This document shows positions 53,371 through 63,129 of a stretch of DNA of 64,000 nt, in pieces (the first letter of the stretch is position 1; each line of letters begins with the position of its first letter). Source of the stretch: Duganella aceris. Its GTDB lineage: Bacteria; Pseudomonadota; Gammaproteobacteria; Burkholderiales; Burkholderiaceae_D. The DNA lies in the NCBI RefSeq assembly GCF_011090165.1, contig NZ_JAADJT010000008.1:62001-126000 (forward strand). The letters are read 5' to 3'. The position numbers and the translations under genes were made by a program. Below the pieces are notes generated by a model. That model was not told the origin of the DNA, ran no database searches, and was given only the letters and a program-made list of their open reading frames with translations.

Positions 53371-55887
53371 ATGTACCGAAGCGTTTTGCAACTGTCCCAG
53401 ACCACGACACCCCACCGCGTGAGCGGGCAGTCGTCCGCCGGTGCGGCTCCGCGCCGCAGGGCGGTGGCGCTGGCCGTCGCCTCGCTCGTCGCGCTGACCT
53501 GCGCCCATGTCGCCGCACAGGAGACCGTCGCCGCCAGCGCCGAACAGCAGCCGGCGCTCGCCGCGACCGTCGCCGTCAGCGCCGAGCAGCAGCCGTCACC
53601 CGCCGCGACCGTCGCCGTCAGCGCCGAGCAGCAGCCGTCGGCCTCCGCGACCATCGCCGTCAGCGCCGAGCAGCAGCCGTCGGCCTCCGCGACCGTCGCC
53701 GTCAGCGCCGAACAGCAGCCGCCAGCCTCCGCGACCGTCGCCGGCAGGGCCGAGCAGCAGCCGGCCGCAGCCAGCGCCGCCCCTGCAGCCAGCGCGGCCC
53801 CCGGCGTCGGCGCCGCGATGCGGACGGACGTGGTCACGGTCACCGCCACCCGCCGCCGCGAGCCGGTGCGCGACGTGCCGTTGCGTGTTGAAACGCTGGG
53901 CGCGGAAGCGCTTGAGCGCTCCGGCGCTGCCTCGCTGACCGATTACGTCGGCACCTTGCCGGGCGTGCACGTCTCCAGCGACGGCGGTCCCGGACGCGGC
54001 CAGGTCGAGATCCGTGGCGTCGGCGTGGGCAGCGGCGGGGCGCCGACGGTCGGCACCTATGTCGACGACGTCGCCTTCGGCTCCAGCACCGGCCTGGTGG
54101 GCGAGGCGGTCGCATCGCTGGACCTCGCGCTGCTGGACCTGCACCATGTCGAGCTGTTGCGCGGTCCCCAGGGCACCCTGTACGGCGCCGGCGCGATGGG
54201 CGGCTTGCTCAAGTATGTGACCAACGATCCGGATTCATCCGGGTTCTCCGGCAAGGCCGGCCTGGCGCTTCGCCAGAGCAAAAACGGGGCGCTCGGACAT
54301 GTCGAGAACGCCGTCATCAATGTACCCCTCAGCGAGGGCGTGGCGGCGATGCGGGTGGCGGCCTTCAACGAGCATGACGGCGGCTACATCAAGGCGGTCG
54401 GCCGCGCCAGCGGCGACAACGTCAACGACGGCGATACGCGCGGCGGCCGGATCTCGATGCTGTTCGATCCGAGCAAGGACCTGCGGGTGCAACTGACCGC
54501 GACCCAGCAGAACATCGAACGCAACGGCACCGGCATCGTGCAATACGACGTCGCCACCGGCCAGCCGCTGCACGGCGACCTGACCCACATGCTGTACCGC
54601 GATGAACCGTATTCGATCAAGACCGGGCTGGTGTCGGCCACCGTCGAATACAACCTGGGCTGGGCGCGGCTGAACGTGATCGGTTCGGCCCAGCGCTTCA
54701 GGGCGCAGACGCTGCTCGACGCCACCGACATCGTCGGCAGCGACGGCTTGAATTTCGGCGCGTTGGCAAACCAGACCAAGCTTGATAAACGCACTGCGGA
54801 AGTCCGGCTGACTTCCGATCGCGGCCTGGTCGAATGGCTGGTCGGCTATTACCATACCAAGGAAACCGGTATGCGCGATCAGCGCCTGTACGCCCAGCTG
54901 GTCGACAACACGGAGATGGACTTCGTGCGCTCCGGTCAACCGTCGCGTTTCGTCGAGAACGCGGTGTATGGTGACCTGACCTGGAATCCGCTGCGGGATT
55001 GGTCGTTCACGGCCGGCGCCCGCGTGGCGCGCAACAGCCAGACCTATGGCACGCTGACCAACGGCGTCAAGGACTTCGAATCCAGCGGCAAGGACAGTTC
55101 CCGGACATACCTGGCGACCGCGCGCTATGCGATCGACAAGGTCAGCAACGTGTACTTCCGCGCCGCCAGCGGCTACCGTCCGGGCGGTCCGAACCCGCCG
55201 GCCATCGATCAGAACGGCCAGGTGGTGCCGGGCGCGCCGCTGCAGTTCGATCCGGACAAGCTGTGGAGCTATGAGCTGGGCTACAAGGCGGATCTGCTGG
55301 ACAAGCGGCTGTCGGTCGAGGTGGCGCTGTTCGAGATCCGCTGGGACAAGCTGCAGCAGCCGATTGCGGTTGGCGCCACTACCTTGACCGGCAATGCCGG
55401 CAAGGCCGAGTCGAAAGGGCTGGAGCTGGCGTTGCGCTACAAGCTGGATGACAATTTCACCATCGACGGCAGCCTCGCTTATACGGACGCCAAGCTGACC
55501 GAGGATGCGCCGGCGCTGGGCCTGTCCGGTTCGCGCTTGCCTAACAGCGCCAGGCTGTCCAGCAATATCGGGGCGCGCTACACGTTTGAGGCGGCCGGCA
55601 AGCCTTCCTATGCGGGCCTGACGCTGCGCCAGGTCGGCGAGCGCAACGCCGGTTTCGATTCGCCGGGGACGTCGGTGCCGAATTTCCGTTTGCCGGGGTA
55701 TGCGATGGTAGATCTGCAGGCGGGTGTCGAGATTGATGGATGGGAGTTGGGGGCCTTCGTGCGTAACGTGGCCGACAAGCTGGCGCTGAGCAGCGCCGAC
55801 ACCGCCTTGACGGCATTCGGCGGGCCGCTGCGCGCCACCCCGTTGCAGCCGCGCACCGTCGGCATCAACCTGTCGCGGTCGTTCTGA
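53371..55887 (+). CDS. TonB-dependent outer membrane receptor
   Basis: 838 residues. Signal peptide (ending near HVAAQE), a six-fold 14-residue repeat (SAEQQP-containing) at about residues 52-135, a TonB-box-like DVVTVTATRRR, the plug domain (GQVEIRGVGVGSGGAP, LRGPQGTLYGAGAMGGL) and a beta-barrel ending in LSRSF with terminal Phe. It imports a ligand across the outer membrane using TonB energy. It overlaps the next gene by one base (TGATG), opening a six-gene operon with peptidases and an MFS transporter. Barrel type resembles receptors for organic ligands rather than clear siderophore genes. Confidence 0.93.
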   Translation: MYRSVLQLSQTTTPHRVSGQSSAGAAPRRRAVALAVASLVALTCAHVAAQETVAASAEQQPALAATVAVSAEQQPSPAATVAVSAEQQPSASATIAVSAEQQPSASATVAVSAEQQPPASATVAGRAEQQPAAASAAPAASAAPGVGAAMRTDVVTVTATRRREPVRDVPLRVETLGAEALERSGAASLTDYVGTLPGVHVSSDGGPGRGQVEIRGVGVGSGGAPTVGTYVDDVAFGSSTGLVGEAVASLDLALLDLHHVELLRGPQGTLYGAGAMGGLLKYVTNDPDSSGFSGKAGLALRQSKNGALGHVENAVINVPLSEGVAAMRVAAFNEHDGGYIKAVGRASGDNVNDGDTRGGRISMLFDPSKDLRVQLTATQQNIERNGTGIVQYDVATGQPLHGDLTHMLYRDEPYSIKTGLVSATVEYNLGWARLNVIGSAQRFRAQTLLDATDIVGSDGLNFGALANQTKLDKRTAEVRLTSDRGLVEWLVGYYHTKETGMRDQRLYAQLVDNTEMDFVRSGQPSRFVENAVYGDLTWNPLRDWSFTAGARVARNSQTYGTLTNGVKDFESSGKDSSRTYLATARYAIDKVSNVYFRAASGYRPGGPNPPAIDQNGQVVPGAPLQFDPDKLWSYELGYKADLLDKRLSVEVALFEIRWDKLQQPIAVGATTLTGNAGKAESKGLELALRYKLDDNFTIDGSLAYTDAKLTEDAPALGLSGSRLPNSARLSSNIGARYTFEAAGKPSYAGLTLRQVGERNAGFDSPGTSVPNFRLPGYAMVDLQAGVEIDGWELGAFVRNVADKLALSSADTALTAFGGPLRATPLQPRTVGINLSRSF
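53524..53775. repeat. 42-bp tandem repeat in the TonB receptor gene (six units)
   Basis: Units start at 53524, 53566, 53608, 53650, 53692 and 53734, highly similar, each encoding a 14-residue Ala/Glu/Gln/Pro-rich segment between signal peptide and plug. In frame, so copy number can change without frameshift. Confidence 0.85.
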
Positions 55888-58133
55888 TGACGACGGCGAC
55901 CGCGCGCCCGCCGGCGATCGCCGCCTGGCCGGCATGGCGGCGCGGCGTGGCGGCGGCGCTGTGCGCGGGCATGCTGTTGCCGGCGTTGGCGCAGACGCCG
56001 TCTCACGCGCCGGCCCCCGCGCCTGCCGCCGCCGCCGTGCCGTCGGCCCCTGGGCCTGCGGCCGCCACCGTGCCACCGTCTCGCGCGCCCACCACTGCCG
56101 CCTTGCCGCCGGTCCCCGCGCCTGCGGTCGCCGCAGCGCCGTCCGTTCCCGCGCCTGCGGCCTCCACCGTGCCGTCGTCTCCCGCGCTCGCCGCCGCCGT
56201 GCCGCCGTCTCGCGCGCCCGCCGCCGCTGGTCCGCCGCCGCCTGCGGCAGCTGCCGTGCCGTCGTCTCGCGCGCCTGCCGCCGCCGCTGTGTCGCCGCCG
56301 TCGAGGGCTGCGGTGGCGCTGACCGCCGCTGACGCTGAAACCTGGCTCGACGGCCTGATGCCCACCGCGTTGCGGATCGCCGGCGTGCCCGGCGCCGTGG
56401 TGGTGCTGGTCAAGGACGGCAAGCCGTTGCTGCAAAAGGGCTACGGCTACGCCGACTGGGACAAATCCACGCCGGTCGATCCCGAGTCCACCTTGTTCCG
56501 GCCGGGCTCTATCTCCAAGCTGTTCACCTGGACGGCGGTGATGCAGCTGGTCGAGCAGGGCAAACTGAACCTGGACACCGACCTCAACCGCTATCTGGAT
56601 TTCAAAGTGCCTGCCTACAAAGGCAAAGCGCTGACGCTGCGCCACGTGATGACCCATACCACCGGCCTGGAGGAAGCGGGACGCGGCTTGATCGTCTACG
56701 ATGCGCCCACCCCGGACCTTGGCCAGGTCCTGCAGCGCTACATTCCGCCGTATCTGTACGAGCCGGGCACCACGCAGGGCTATTCGAACTGGGCCTCCGC
56801 ATTGGCAGGCTACATCGTGCAGCGGGTCAGCGGCCAATCCTTCGACGACTACATCGAACAACACATCTTCGTCCCGCTGGGCATGAAGCATTCCACGTTC
56901 CGTCAACCGCTGCCTGCGGCGCTGCGCGGCCAGATGTCGCAGGGCTATGGCAGCGTCGACGAGCAGCCCAAAGGCTATGAGGTGGTCAACCTGGCGCCGG
57001 CCGGCAGTCTGGCGGCACCCGGTGCCGACATGGGCAGATTTATGCTTGCCTACCTGGGGCAGGGCAGCCTGGACGGCCAGCAAATTCTCAAGCCGGAGAC
57101 GGTCCGGCTGATGCATACGCAAATCACGCGCGGCATGCCGGACCTGAACGGCATCGGCCTCGGTTTCTACCAGCAGGACACGAACGGCCACCGCGCGCTC
57201 GGCCACGGCGGTGATGTGAACATGTTCCACTCGGAGCTGTATCTGCTGCCCGACGACGGCATCGGCCTGTACGTGTCGGTGAATTCGCCCGGCCGTCACG
57301 ACCAGGGGAAATGGCTGCGCGAACGGCTGTACCAGGGATTCACCGACCGCTACCTGCCCGACCAACGTCAGGGCGCCGGCGCCGGCGTCGACATGGCCAC
57401 CGCCGAAGCGCACGCTCGGATGATGGCCGGCGCCTACCGCAACACGCGGCGCGAAGACTCGACCTTCATGTCGGCGCTGCAGCTACTGAGCCCGGTACGG
57501 GTCAAGGTCGCCGAACGAGGCCAGGTCGCGATCGAGATCGGCGGCGGCCGCAATGTCTTCCGCGAGGTCAAGCCCTTCCTGTGGGAAGAGGTGCATGGCA
57601 AGCGACGCCTGCAAGCGATCGTCGAAGACGGCAAGGTCAAGCGCTGGGGCCTGGAGCCGTATGTGTTTGCCTTCGTGTTCGAGCCGGTGCCGTTCATGGC
57701 CAGCACCCCGGTGCTGCTGCTGACGCTTGGCGCGCTCGGCGTCGCAGTGCTGACGGCGCTGGCGTGGCCGGTCGCGGCGCGGGTGCGGCGCAAGCATGGC
57801 CTGGCGCGTCCCGCCCGCCCACTGACGCTGGTGCGGGTGGCGGCCTGCCTGGTGCCGGTCAGCCTCCTGCTGTGGATGCTGGCGCTGGAGGCGACCGATG
57901 GCAGCGATCCCGGCTGGCTGCTGATGCTGGCCCAAGGCGTCACCATCGTCGCTTTTGTCGGCGGACTGCTGGCCAGCGCATGGCATGTGCGCAGCGTGTT
58001 CGCCGGCGCCGGCGCCGATGCCGGCGGCGGCAGGGCGGCGCGAGCGCTGGCGGCGCTTTGGCTGCTGTCCTTCGTGGTACTGGTGGCGGTGGGTGCCTGG
58101 CACCACCTGCTGAGCTTCAATCCCAATTATTGA
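55887..58133 (+). CDS. S12 family serine hydrolase with Ala/Pro N-region and C-terminal TM helices
   Basis: 748 residues. Signal peptide, then about 115 residues of Ala/Pro-rich low complexity, then a beta-lactamase (class C/S12) domain with the SxxK nucleophile in PGSISKLFTW, YSN in GYSNWASAL and the GHGGDVNMFH motif. After a beta-rich region come four C-terminal TM helices. It starts on the last base of the receptor stop. Paralog of the next gene. Peptidase or esterase activity is inferred. Confidence 0.87.
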   Translation: MTTATARPPAIAAWPAWRRGVAAALCAGMLLPALAQTPSHAPAPAPAAAAVPSAPGPAAATVPPSRAPTTAALPPVPAPAVAAAPSVPAPAASTVPSSPALAAAVPPSRAPAAAGPPPPAAAAVPSSRAPAAAAVSPPSRAAVALTAADAETWLDGLMPTALRIAGVPGAVVVLVKDGKPLLQKGYGYADWDKSTPVDPESTLFRPGSISKLFTWTAVMQLVEQGKLNLDTDLNRYLDFKVPAYKGKALTLRHVMTHTTGLEEAGRGLIVYDAPTPDLGQVLQRYIPPYLYEPGTTQGYSNWASALAGYIVQRVSGQSFDDYIEQHIFVPLGMKHSTFRQPLPAALRGQMSQGYGSVDEQPKGYEVVNLAPAGSLAAPGADMGRFMLAYLGQGSLDGQQILKPETVRLMHTQITRGMPDLNGIGLGFYQQDTNGHRALGHGGDVNMFHSELYLLPDDGIGLYVSVNSPGRHDQGKWLRERLYQGFTDRYLPDQRQGAGAGVDMATAEAHARMMAGAYRNTRREDSTFMSALQLLSPVRVKVAERGQVAIEIGGGRNVFREVKPFLWEEVHGKRRLQAIVEDGKVKRWGLEPYVFAFVFEPVPFMASTPVLLLTLGALGVAVLTALAWPVAARVRRKHGLARPARPLTLVRVAACLVPVSLLLWMLALEATDGSDPGWLLMLAQGVTIVAFVGGLLASAWHVRSVFAGAGADAGGGRAARALAALWLLSFVVLVAVGAWHHLLSFNPNY

Positions 58134-58154
58134 TATGGACCGAAAGATCACCCG

Positions 58155-60152
58155 ATGAACGCACGCAGCCAACTCTTGTCCCTGTTCACCACCGCCGCCG
58201 TACTCTGCGCGTGCGCGGTCCCCGCCGCGTCGGCGCAGAAGGCGCCCACCGACCTGGTCGCCGCGCCCGTCCCCGGCGCCGCCGTCCCGGCCAACGTCGC
58301 GCCTGCGGTCGCGGCGCACCCGCTGGAGGCCGCCGACCTGACGGCCTGGCTCGATGGCCGCGTGCCCTATGCGCTGAAGACCGGCGACATCGCCGGCCTG
58401 ACGCTGGTCGTGGTCAAGGACGGCAAGGTGCTGCTGCAGAAAGGCTACGGCTACGCCGACGTCGCGGCCAAGGTGAAGATGGATCCGGAACAAAGCCTGG
58501 TGCGTCCCGGCTCCACCTCCAAGCCGTTCACCTGGACCGCCGTGATGCAGCTGGTCGAGAAGGGCAAGATCGACCTGGACCGCAACGTCAACGACTATCT
58601 CGATTTCAAGATCGAGGAGAAGTTCGGCAAGCCGATCACCATGCGCCACTTGATGAACCACCGCGCCGGCTTCGAAGAAGGCCTGAAGGACTTGCTCAGC
58701 TACGACCCGGCCCGTTCGCCGACCACCGAGCGCTACCTGAAGGACCATCCGCGCCCGATGCTGTTCGAACCGGGCAAGGTGCCGGGCTATTCCAACTACG
58801 GCGTGGCGCTGGCCGGCTACATCGTGCAGCGCGTGTCGGGCGAGCCTTTCGAGGCCTACGTCGACCGCCATATCTTCCAGCCGCTGGGAATGCGTCATTC
58901 GACCTTCGCACAGCCGGTGCCGAAGAACCTGCCCGGCCTGATGTCCAAGGGCTACGACACCGCCAGCGGACCGCCGTCGGAATTTGAAATGGTCATCACC
59001 GCGCCCGCCGGCTCGCTCACCACGACGGCGGCCGATATGTCGCGCTTCATGCTGGCCCACTTGCAGCAGGGCAGCCTGGACGGCGCGCAGATCCTGACGC
59101 CGGCCACCACGGCGCTGATGCACAGTCCCACCGAAGACGCGGACCCCGGCTTCGGCGTGATGGCGCATGGCTTGTTCCACGAGTCACGCAACGGCCACAA
59201 GGTGATCGGCCATGGCGGCGACACCATCGTCTACCACACCGAGATGCAACTGCTGCCCGACGATGGCGTCGGCATCTTCTTCACCTACAACAGCCGTGGC
59301 AAGGACGCGGCAGTGTACGCGGCGCGCAAGGAACTGTTCGACGGCTTCATGGACCGCTACTTCCCGGCGCCGCCGAGCGTGCAGCCACCCACGCTGGCCT
59401 CCGCCGCCACCGACGCCCGGCGCATCGCCGGCCGCTATGAAGGTTCACGCCGCGTCGAACACGGTTTCCTGACCGTGCTGTACCTGCTGCAGCAGACGGT
59501 GATCACCGCCAATCCGGACGGCACCGTCAGCGCGCCCGAGCCGACCGGCGGCAGCGCGACCTACCACGAAGTCGGTCCGCAGCTATGGCGCGAGGTCGGC
59601 GGCACGCAGTTGATGGCATTGAAGGAGATCGATGGCGTCAAGACCGTGATCAACAGCGACAACCCGATTTCGGTGTTGCAGGAAGCGTCGTTCGCACGCT
59701 CGGCGCCGCTGAACCTGACCCTGCTGGTGTTCTCGACGCTGGTGTTGCTGGCGACGCTGGCGGCGTGGCCGCTCGGCGCGCTGATGCGCCGCGCCGACCG
59801 CGCCACCAGCGGCGCCTCGGTCGAGCAGCGGCGCCTGCGCCGCGTGCAACGCATCGCCGTCGCCGTCAGCGTGGTTTATTTGCTGGCCTGGTTCCTGCTG
59901 ATCAAGCCGGTGCTCAGCACCGACGTCGGCGTCTACAGCTACGCCATCGACTGGCTGGTCGGCCTGCTGGAAGTGAGCGGCTTGCTGGCGCTGGCCTCGG
60001 CCGGAGCCGGCGTATGGGCCGCCTGGCGCATGTTCCGCATCGACGCCTCCGGGCTGGCGCGCTGCTGGAGCGTGGTGGCGGCGCTGGCGCTGCTCGGTGT
60101 GGTCTGGCTGGGCGTGGTGGGCCAGCTGATCACCTGGAACCTGAACTACTAA
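58155..60152 (+). CDS. S12 family serine hydrolase with C-terminal TM helices
   Basis: 665 residues. Signal peptide (LFTTAAVLCACAVPAASAQ), S12 domain with PGSTSKPFTW (SxxK), YSNYGVAL (YxN) and GHGGDTIVYH, followed by a beta-rich region and about four TM helices ending NLNY. Closely parallel to the preceding gene in domain order but without the long Ala/Pro segment. Likely a duplicated pair of periplasm-facing hydrolases anchored in the inner membrane. Confidence 0.88.
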   Translation: MNARSQLLSLFTTAAVLCACAVPAASAQKAPTDLVAAPVPGAAVPANVAPAVAAHPLEAADLTAWLDGRVPYALKTGDIAGLTLVVVKDGKVLLQKGYGYADVAAKVKMDPEQSLVRPGSTSKPFTWTAVMQLVEKGKIDLDRNVNDYLDFKIEEKFGKPITMRHLMNHRAGFEEGLKDLLSYDPARSPTTERYLKDHPRPMLFEPGKVPGYSNYGVALAGYIVQRVSGEPFEAYVDRHIFQPLGMRHSTFAQPVPKNLPGLMSKGYDTASGPPSEFEMVITAPAGSLTTTAADMSRFMLAHLQQGSLDGAQILTPATTALMHSPTEDADPGFGVMAHGLFHESRNGHKVIGHGGDTIVYHTEMQLLPDDGVGIFFTYNSRGKDAAVYAARKELFDGFMDRYFPAPPSVQPPTLASAATDARRIAGRYEGSRRVEHGFLTVLYLLQQTVITANPDGTVSAPEPTGGSATYHEVGPQLWREVGGTQLMALKEIDGVKTVINSDNPISVLQEASFARSAPLNLTLLVFSTLVLLATLAAWPLGALMRRADRATSGASVEQRRLRRVQRIAVAVSVVYLLAWFLLIKPVLSTDVGVYSYAIDWLVGLLEVSGLLALASAGAGVWAAWRMFRIDASGLARCWSVVAALALLGVVWLGVVGQLITWNLNY

Positions 60153-60159
60153 GGCGGCC

Positions 60160-61485
60160 ATGCAGCCCATGCAGCTTGCCCAGGTCGCGCCGCGCAGTGA
60201 GGGCCGCGTCCGCAACACGGCCATCGGCCTGATCGCCCTTGCGGTATTCACCGGCACGGCGGCGCGCTACGCGCTGAGCCCGATGCAGGAACTGGTCAAG
60301 GCCGACCTCGGACTTGGCGACAACCAGGTGGCGCTGCTGCAGGGCATGGCGATCGCGCTGCCCACGGCGCTGATGTCGATTCCCATCGGCCGGCTGGTCG
60401 ACCGCGCCAACCGTACCCGCCTGCTGGTCGTGCTGGCGCTGCTGTGCGCGCTGGGCAGCCTGATGACCGCGCTGGCGCATGGCTTCGGCGCCACCTTCGC
60501 CGCGCGCATGCTGGTCGGCGCGGCGGTGGTGGCGGCCCAGCCGGCGGCGCTGTCTCTGGTGTCGGACCTGACCGAGCCGGCCCAGCGCGGGCGCATGATC
60601 ACCGTGGTGTCGCTGGGCCAGGCGTTCGGCGGCACCGCCGCCTACATGTCGGCCGGCGCGCTGCTGGAATGGCTGCCGCGACAGGTGGCGGCCGGTGGCC
60701 TGCTGGCCGGCCTGGCGCCGTGGCGGCTGGTGCAGCTGGCGTTCGCGCTGGCCGTGCTGGCCGCGACCGTTGCGCTACTGGCGATGCGCGAACCTGTGCG
60801 GCGCGAGGCCGGTTCCGGCGCCGGCGCCGCGTCCGAGGGGCTGGGCATGACGCTGCGCGCGCTGGCGGCACATCGCCGGCTGCTGCTGCCGCTGGCGGTC
60901 GGCATGGTCAGCATCGGCATGGCGGATGCGGCGGCCGGTATCTGGGCGGTGCCGATCCTGACCCGCGTGTTTCACCAGAACCCGGCCGACTTCGGCGCCT
61001 GGCTGGGCATGCTCAATCTGGGTTCGGGCATCGTCGGCGCCATCGTCGGCGGGCTGGCGGCCGACCTCGGCCAGCGCGGCCGGGGGCCGGGCGGCGCGCT
61101 GTTGGGAGCGGCGTTCGGCGCCGCGCTGTCGGTGCCGGCCGCGCTGTTTCCGGTCATGCCGAGCGTGGGCTGGTTCGCCTTTCTGCTCGGGGTGCTGCTT
61201 GCGGCCGGCGCCTGCGTCAACATCGCGGCCACCTCGGCGGTGATGGTGTTGCTGCCGAACCGCTTGCGCGGCATCTGCATGAGCATGCTGGTCGCCATCA
61301 TCGGCCTGGTCGCCTTCGGCATCGCCCCGTTGTTGGTGAGCTTTTCCGCGCATTGGTCGGCGCGCGGCGGCGATCTCACCGCGCCGCTCGCGGTGGTCGG
61401 GGTCGCAACCAGCCTGGCCGCCGTCGCGGCCTTCGTGCGGGCGATGGCGGTGGTCCGTGATTTCAAACAGGAAGAATCGACATGA
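60160..61485 (+). CDS. MFS transporter
   Basis: 441 residues, twelve predicted TM helices. The MFS loop-2 motif GRLVDRANRTRLL is present, with LMSIPIGRLVD before it. Substrate unknown; position between two hydrolase genes suggests import of peptide fragments. AAGGCGG four bases upstream of ATG 60160. Overlaps the next gene by four bases (ATGA). Confidence 0.9.
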   Translation: MQPMQLAQVAPRSEGRVRNTAIGLIALAVFTGTAARYALSPMQELVKADLGLGDNQVALLQGMAIALPTALMSIPIGRLVDRANRTRLLVVLALLCALGSLMTALAHGFGATFAARMLVGAAVVAAQPAALSLVSDLTEPAQRGRMITVVSLGQAFGGTAAYMSAGALLEWLPRQVAAGGLLAGLAPWRLVQLAFALAVLAATVALLAMREPVRREAGSGAGAASEGLGMTLRALAAHRRLLLPLAVGMVSIGMADAAAGIWAVPILTRVFHQNPADFGAWLGMLNLGSGIVGAIVGGLAADLGQRGRGPGGALLGAAFGAALSVPAALFPVMPSVGWFAFLLGVLLAAGACVNIAATSAVMVLLPNRLRGICMSMLVAIIGLVAFGIAPLLVSFSAHWSARGGDLTAPLAVVGVATSLAAVAAFVRAMAVVRDFKQEEST

Positions 61486-63128
61486 CTGATCAAGATTTCG
61501 ATAGCGCCAGCCTTGCCGCGCTGTTCGCACCGTTCAATCGCGGCGACGCGCCGGGCATGGTGGTCGGGGTGGCGCGGCATGGCGCCACCTTGTTCCGGCG
61601 CGCCTTCGGTTTGGCCAGTGTGGAACACGGCGTCGCCAACAGCGTGCGCACGCGCATGCGCATCGGCTCGACCAGCAAGCACTTCGCCTGCCTGGCCGCG
61701 CTGCTGCTGGCCGAGGAGGGCAGGCTGGACCTCGACGTCGGCGTCCGCCGCTACCTGCCCGAATTGCCGCAACGCCGGGACGACGGGCAGGAGCCGACGC
61801 TGCGGCAACTGATGACCCATACCGGCGGCATGCGCGACAGTCTCGACGTCGGCTTCCTGGCGTCCGGGATGACGATCAAGCCGAAAGGCGAGTCGATGGC
61901 GGTGCAGCTGCGGCAGCAGGATATCAACTTCGCCCCCGGCGACAAGACCGTCTACAACAACGGCGGCTATCACATGCTGTCGCACGTGATCGCGCGGGTG
62001 GCCGGCATGCCCTTCGAGCGCTTCCTGGCCGAGCGTATCTTCACGCCGCTGGGCATGGTGGACAGCGCATCGGTGCCCAGCGATTTCATGATCCTGCCCG
62101 GCGTCGCCACGCTGCACGTGCCGCAGCCGGACGGCGGCTGGCGGCGCGGCATGTTCCCCAGCGAGGAAGTGCTGGGCGAAGGCGGTATCGTGTCGACCGT
62201 CGACGACATGTTGCGCTGGCTGGCCCACCTGCGCGCGCCCGGCATTGTCGGCGGCGCGCACAGCTGGGAGCAGATGCTGGCGCCGGCGCGGCTGAACAAC
62301 GGCCTGCTCACCACCTATGCGCTCGGCCTCATGGTGGAGCAATACCGGGGCGTCGATGTGATCCATCATGGCGGCACCGTCATCGGCGGACACTGCCAGA
62401 TGCTGACCGTGCCCGGCCATGGGCTGGACGTGATCATCATCTCCAACGGCGCCCAGGTCAGCTTGTTCGACCTCGCCAACCAGGTGATCGAGGCCGTGTT
62501 GGGCGAGGAGACGTTCGCGACGGCGCCGCACACGCCGGCCGCGACGGCCGATTTCGCGCCGCTGGCCGGCGCTGTCTATGCTTCGCCGTCCGGCGACCTG
62601 GTGGTCGGCTTCGCCGACGCCGACGGCAAGCTGGGACTGCTGGTCCACAATTCGCCGCCGCTCGCGTTGCGGGTGGAGCCGGGCGCACTGCAGCTGGATT
62701 TCAATCGCAGCGCGACTGGTCCGTACCGCATCGCCATCGAGCCCTCGCGGCAGGGCGACGCCGCGCCCGCGACATTGATGTTCGAAGACGCCGGTACGCC
62801 GCATCAGCTGGAACGCCTGCCGCCTCCGCCCGCGTTGGCGCAGGCGGGCGAGGCGCTGCTGGGACGCTACCTGTCGCCGGACCTGAACGCGACCGCCGCG
62901 ATTGTGGCCGACGGCGAGCGCCTGTTGCTCAGGATCGCCGGCGAGTTCGGTTCCAATGTGCTCGACCTGACGCCGTATTCGGCGGAGCTGTTCGGCTGGA
63001 AGTTCGTCGGCGACCTGGCGCCGCTGGGCGGCACCTTGCGCGTCGAACGCGATGGCGGCACGGTCACCGGCGTGCGCCTGAACACCTTGCGCACCCGTCA
63101 TATGTACCTGCAACGCATCGGAAGCTGA
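61482..63128 (+). CDS. S12 serine hydrolase resembling D-aminopeptidase
   Basis: 548 residues without signal peptide. SxxK in GSTSKHFACLA, YNNGGYHML and HHGGTVIGGHC are the S12 active-site motifs. The C-terminal third contains two beta-barrel-like stretches, the layout of D-aminopeptidase DAP (about 520 residues, S12), which releases N-terminal D-amino acids. Cytoplasmic location inferred. The next gene starts one base after the stop. Confidence 0.82.
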   Translation: MTDQDFDSASLAALFAPFNRGDAPGMVVGVARHGATLFRRAFGLASVEHGVANSVRTRMRIGSTSKHFACLAALLLAEEGRLDLDVGVRRYLPELPQRRDDGQEPTLRQLMTHTGGMRDSLDVGFLASGMTIKPKGESMAVQLRQQDINFAPGDKTVYNNGGYHMLSHVIARVAGMPFERFLAERIFTPLGMVDSASVPSDFMILPGVATLHVPQPDGGWRRGMFPSEEVLGEGGIVSTVDDMLRWLAHLRAPGIVGGAHSWEQMLAPARLNNGLLTTYALGLMVEQYRGVDVIHHGGTVIGGHCQMLTVPGHGLDVIIISNGAQVSLFDLANQVIEAVLGEETFATAPHTPAATADFAPLAGAVYASPSGDLVVGFADADGKLGLLVHNSPPLALRVEPGALQLDFNRSATGPYRIAIEPSRQGDAAPATLMFEDAGTPHQLERLPPPPALAQAGEALLGRYLSPDLNATAAIVADGERLLLRIAGEFGSNVLDLTPYSAELFGWKFVGDLAPLGGTLRVERDGGTVTGVRLNTLRTRHMYLQRIGS

Positions 63129-63129
63129 C

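Noticed and set aside
53524-53775. 42-bp tandem repeats as a CRISPR or intergenic satellite
   Set aside because: They have no spacers and lie in frame inside the TonB receptor gene.
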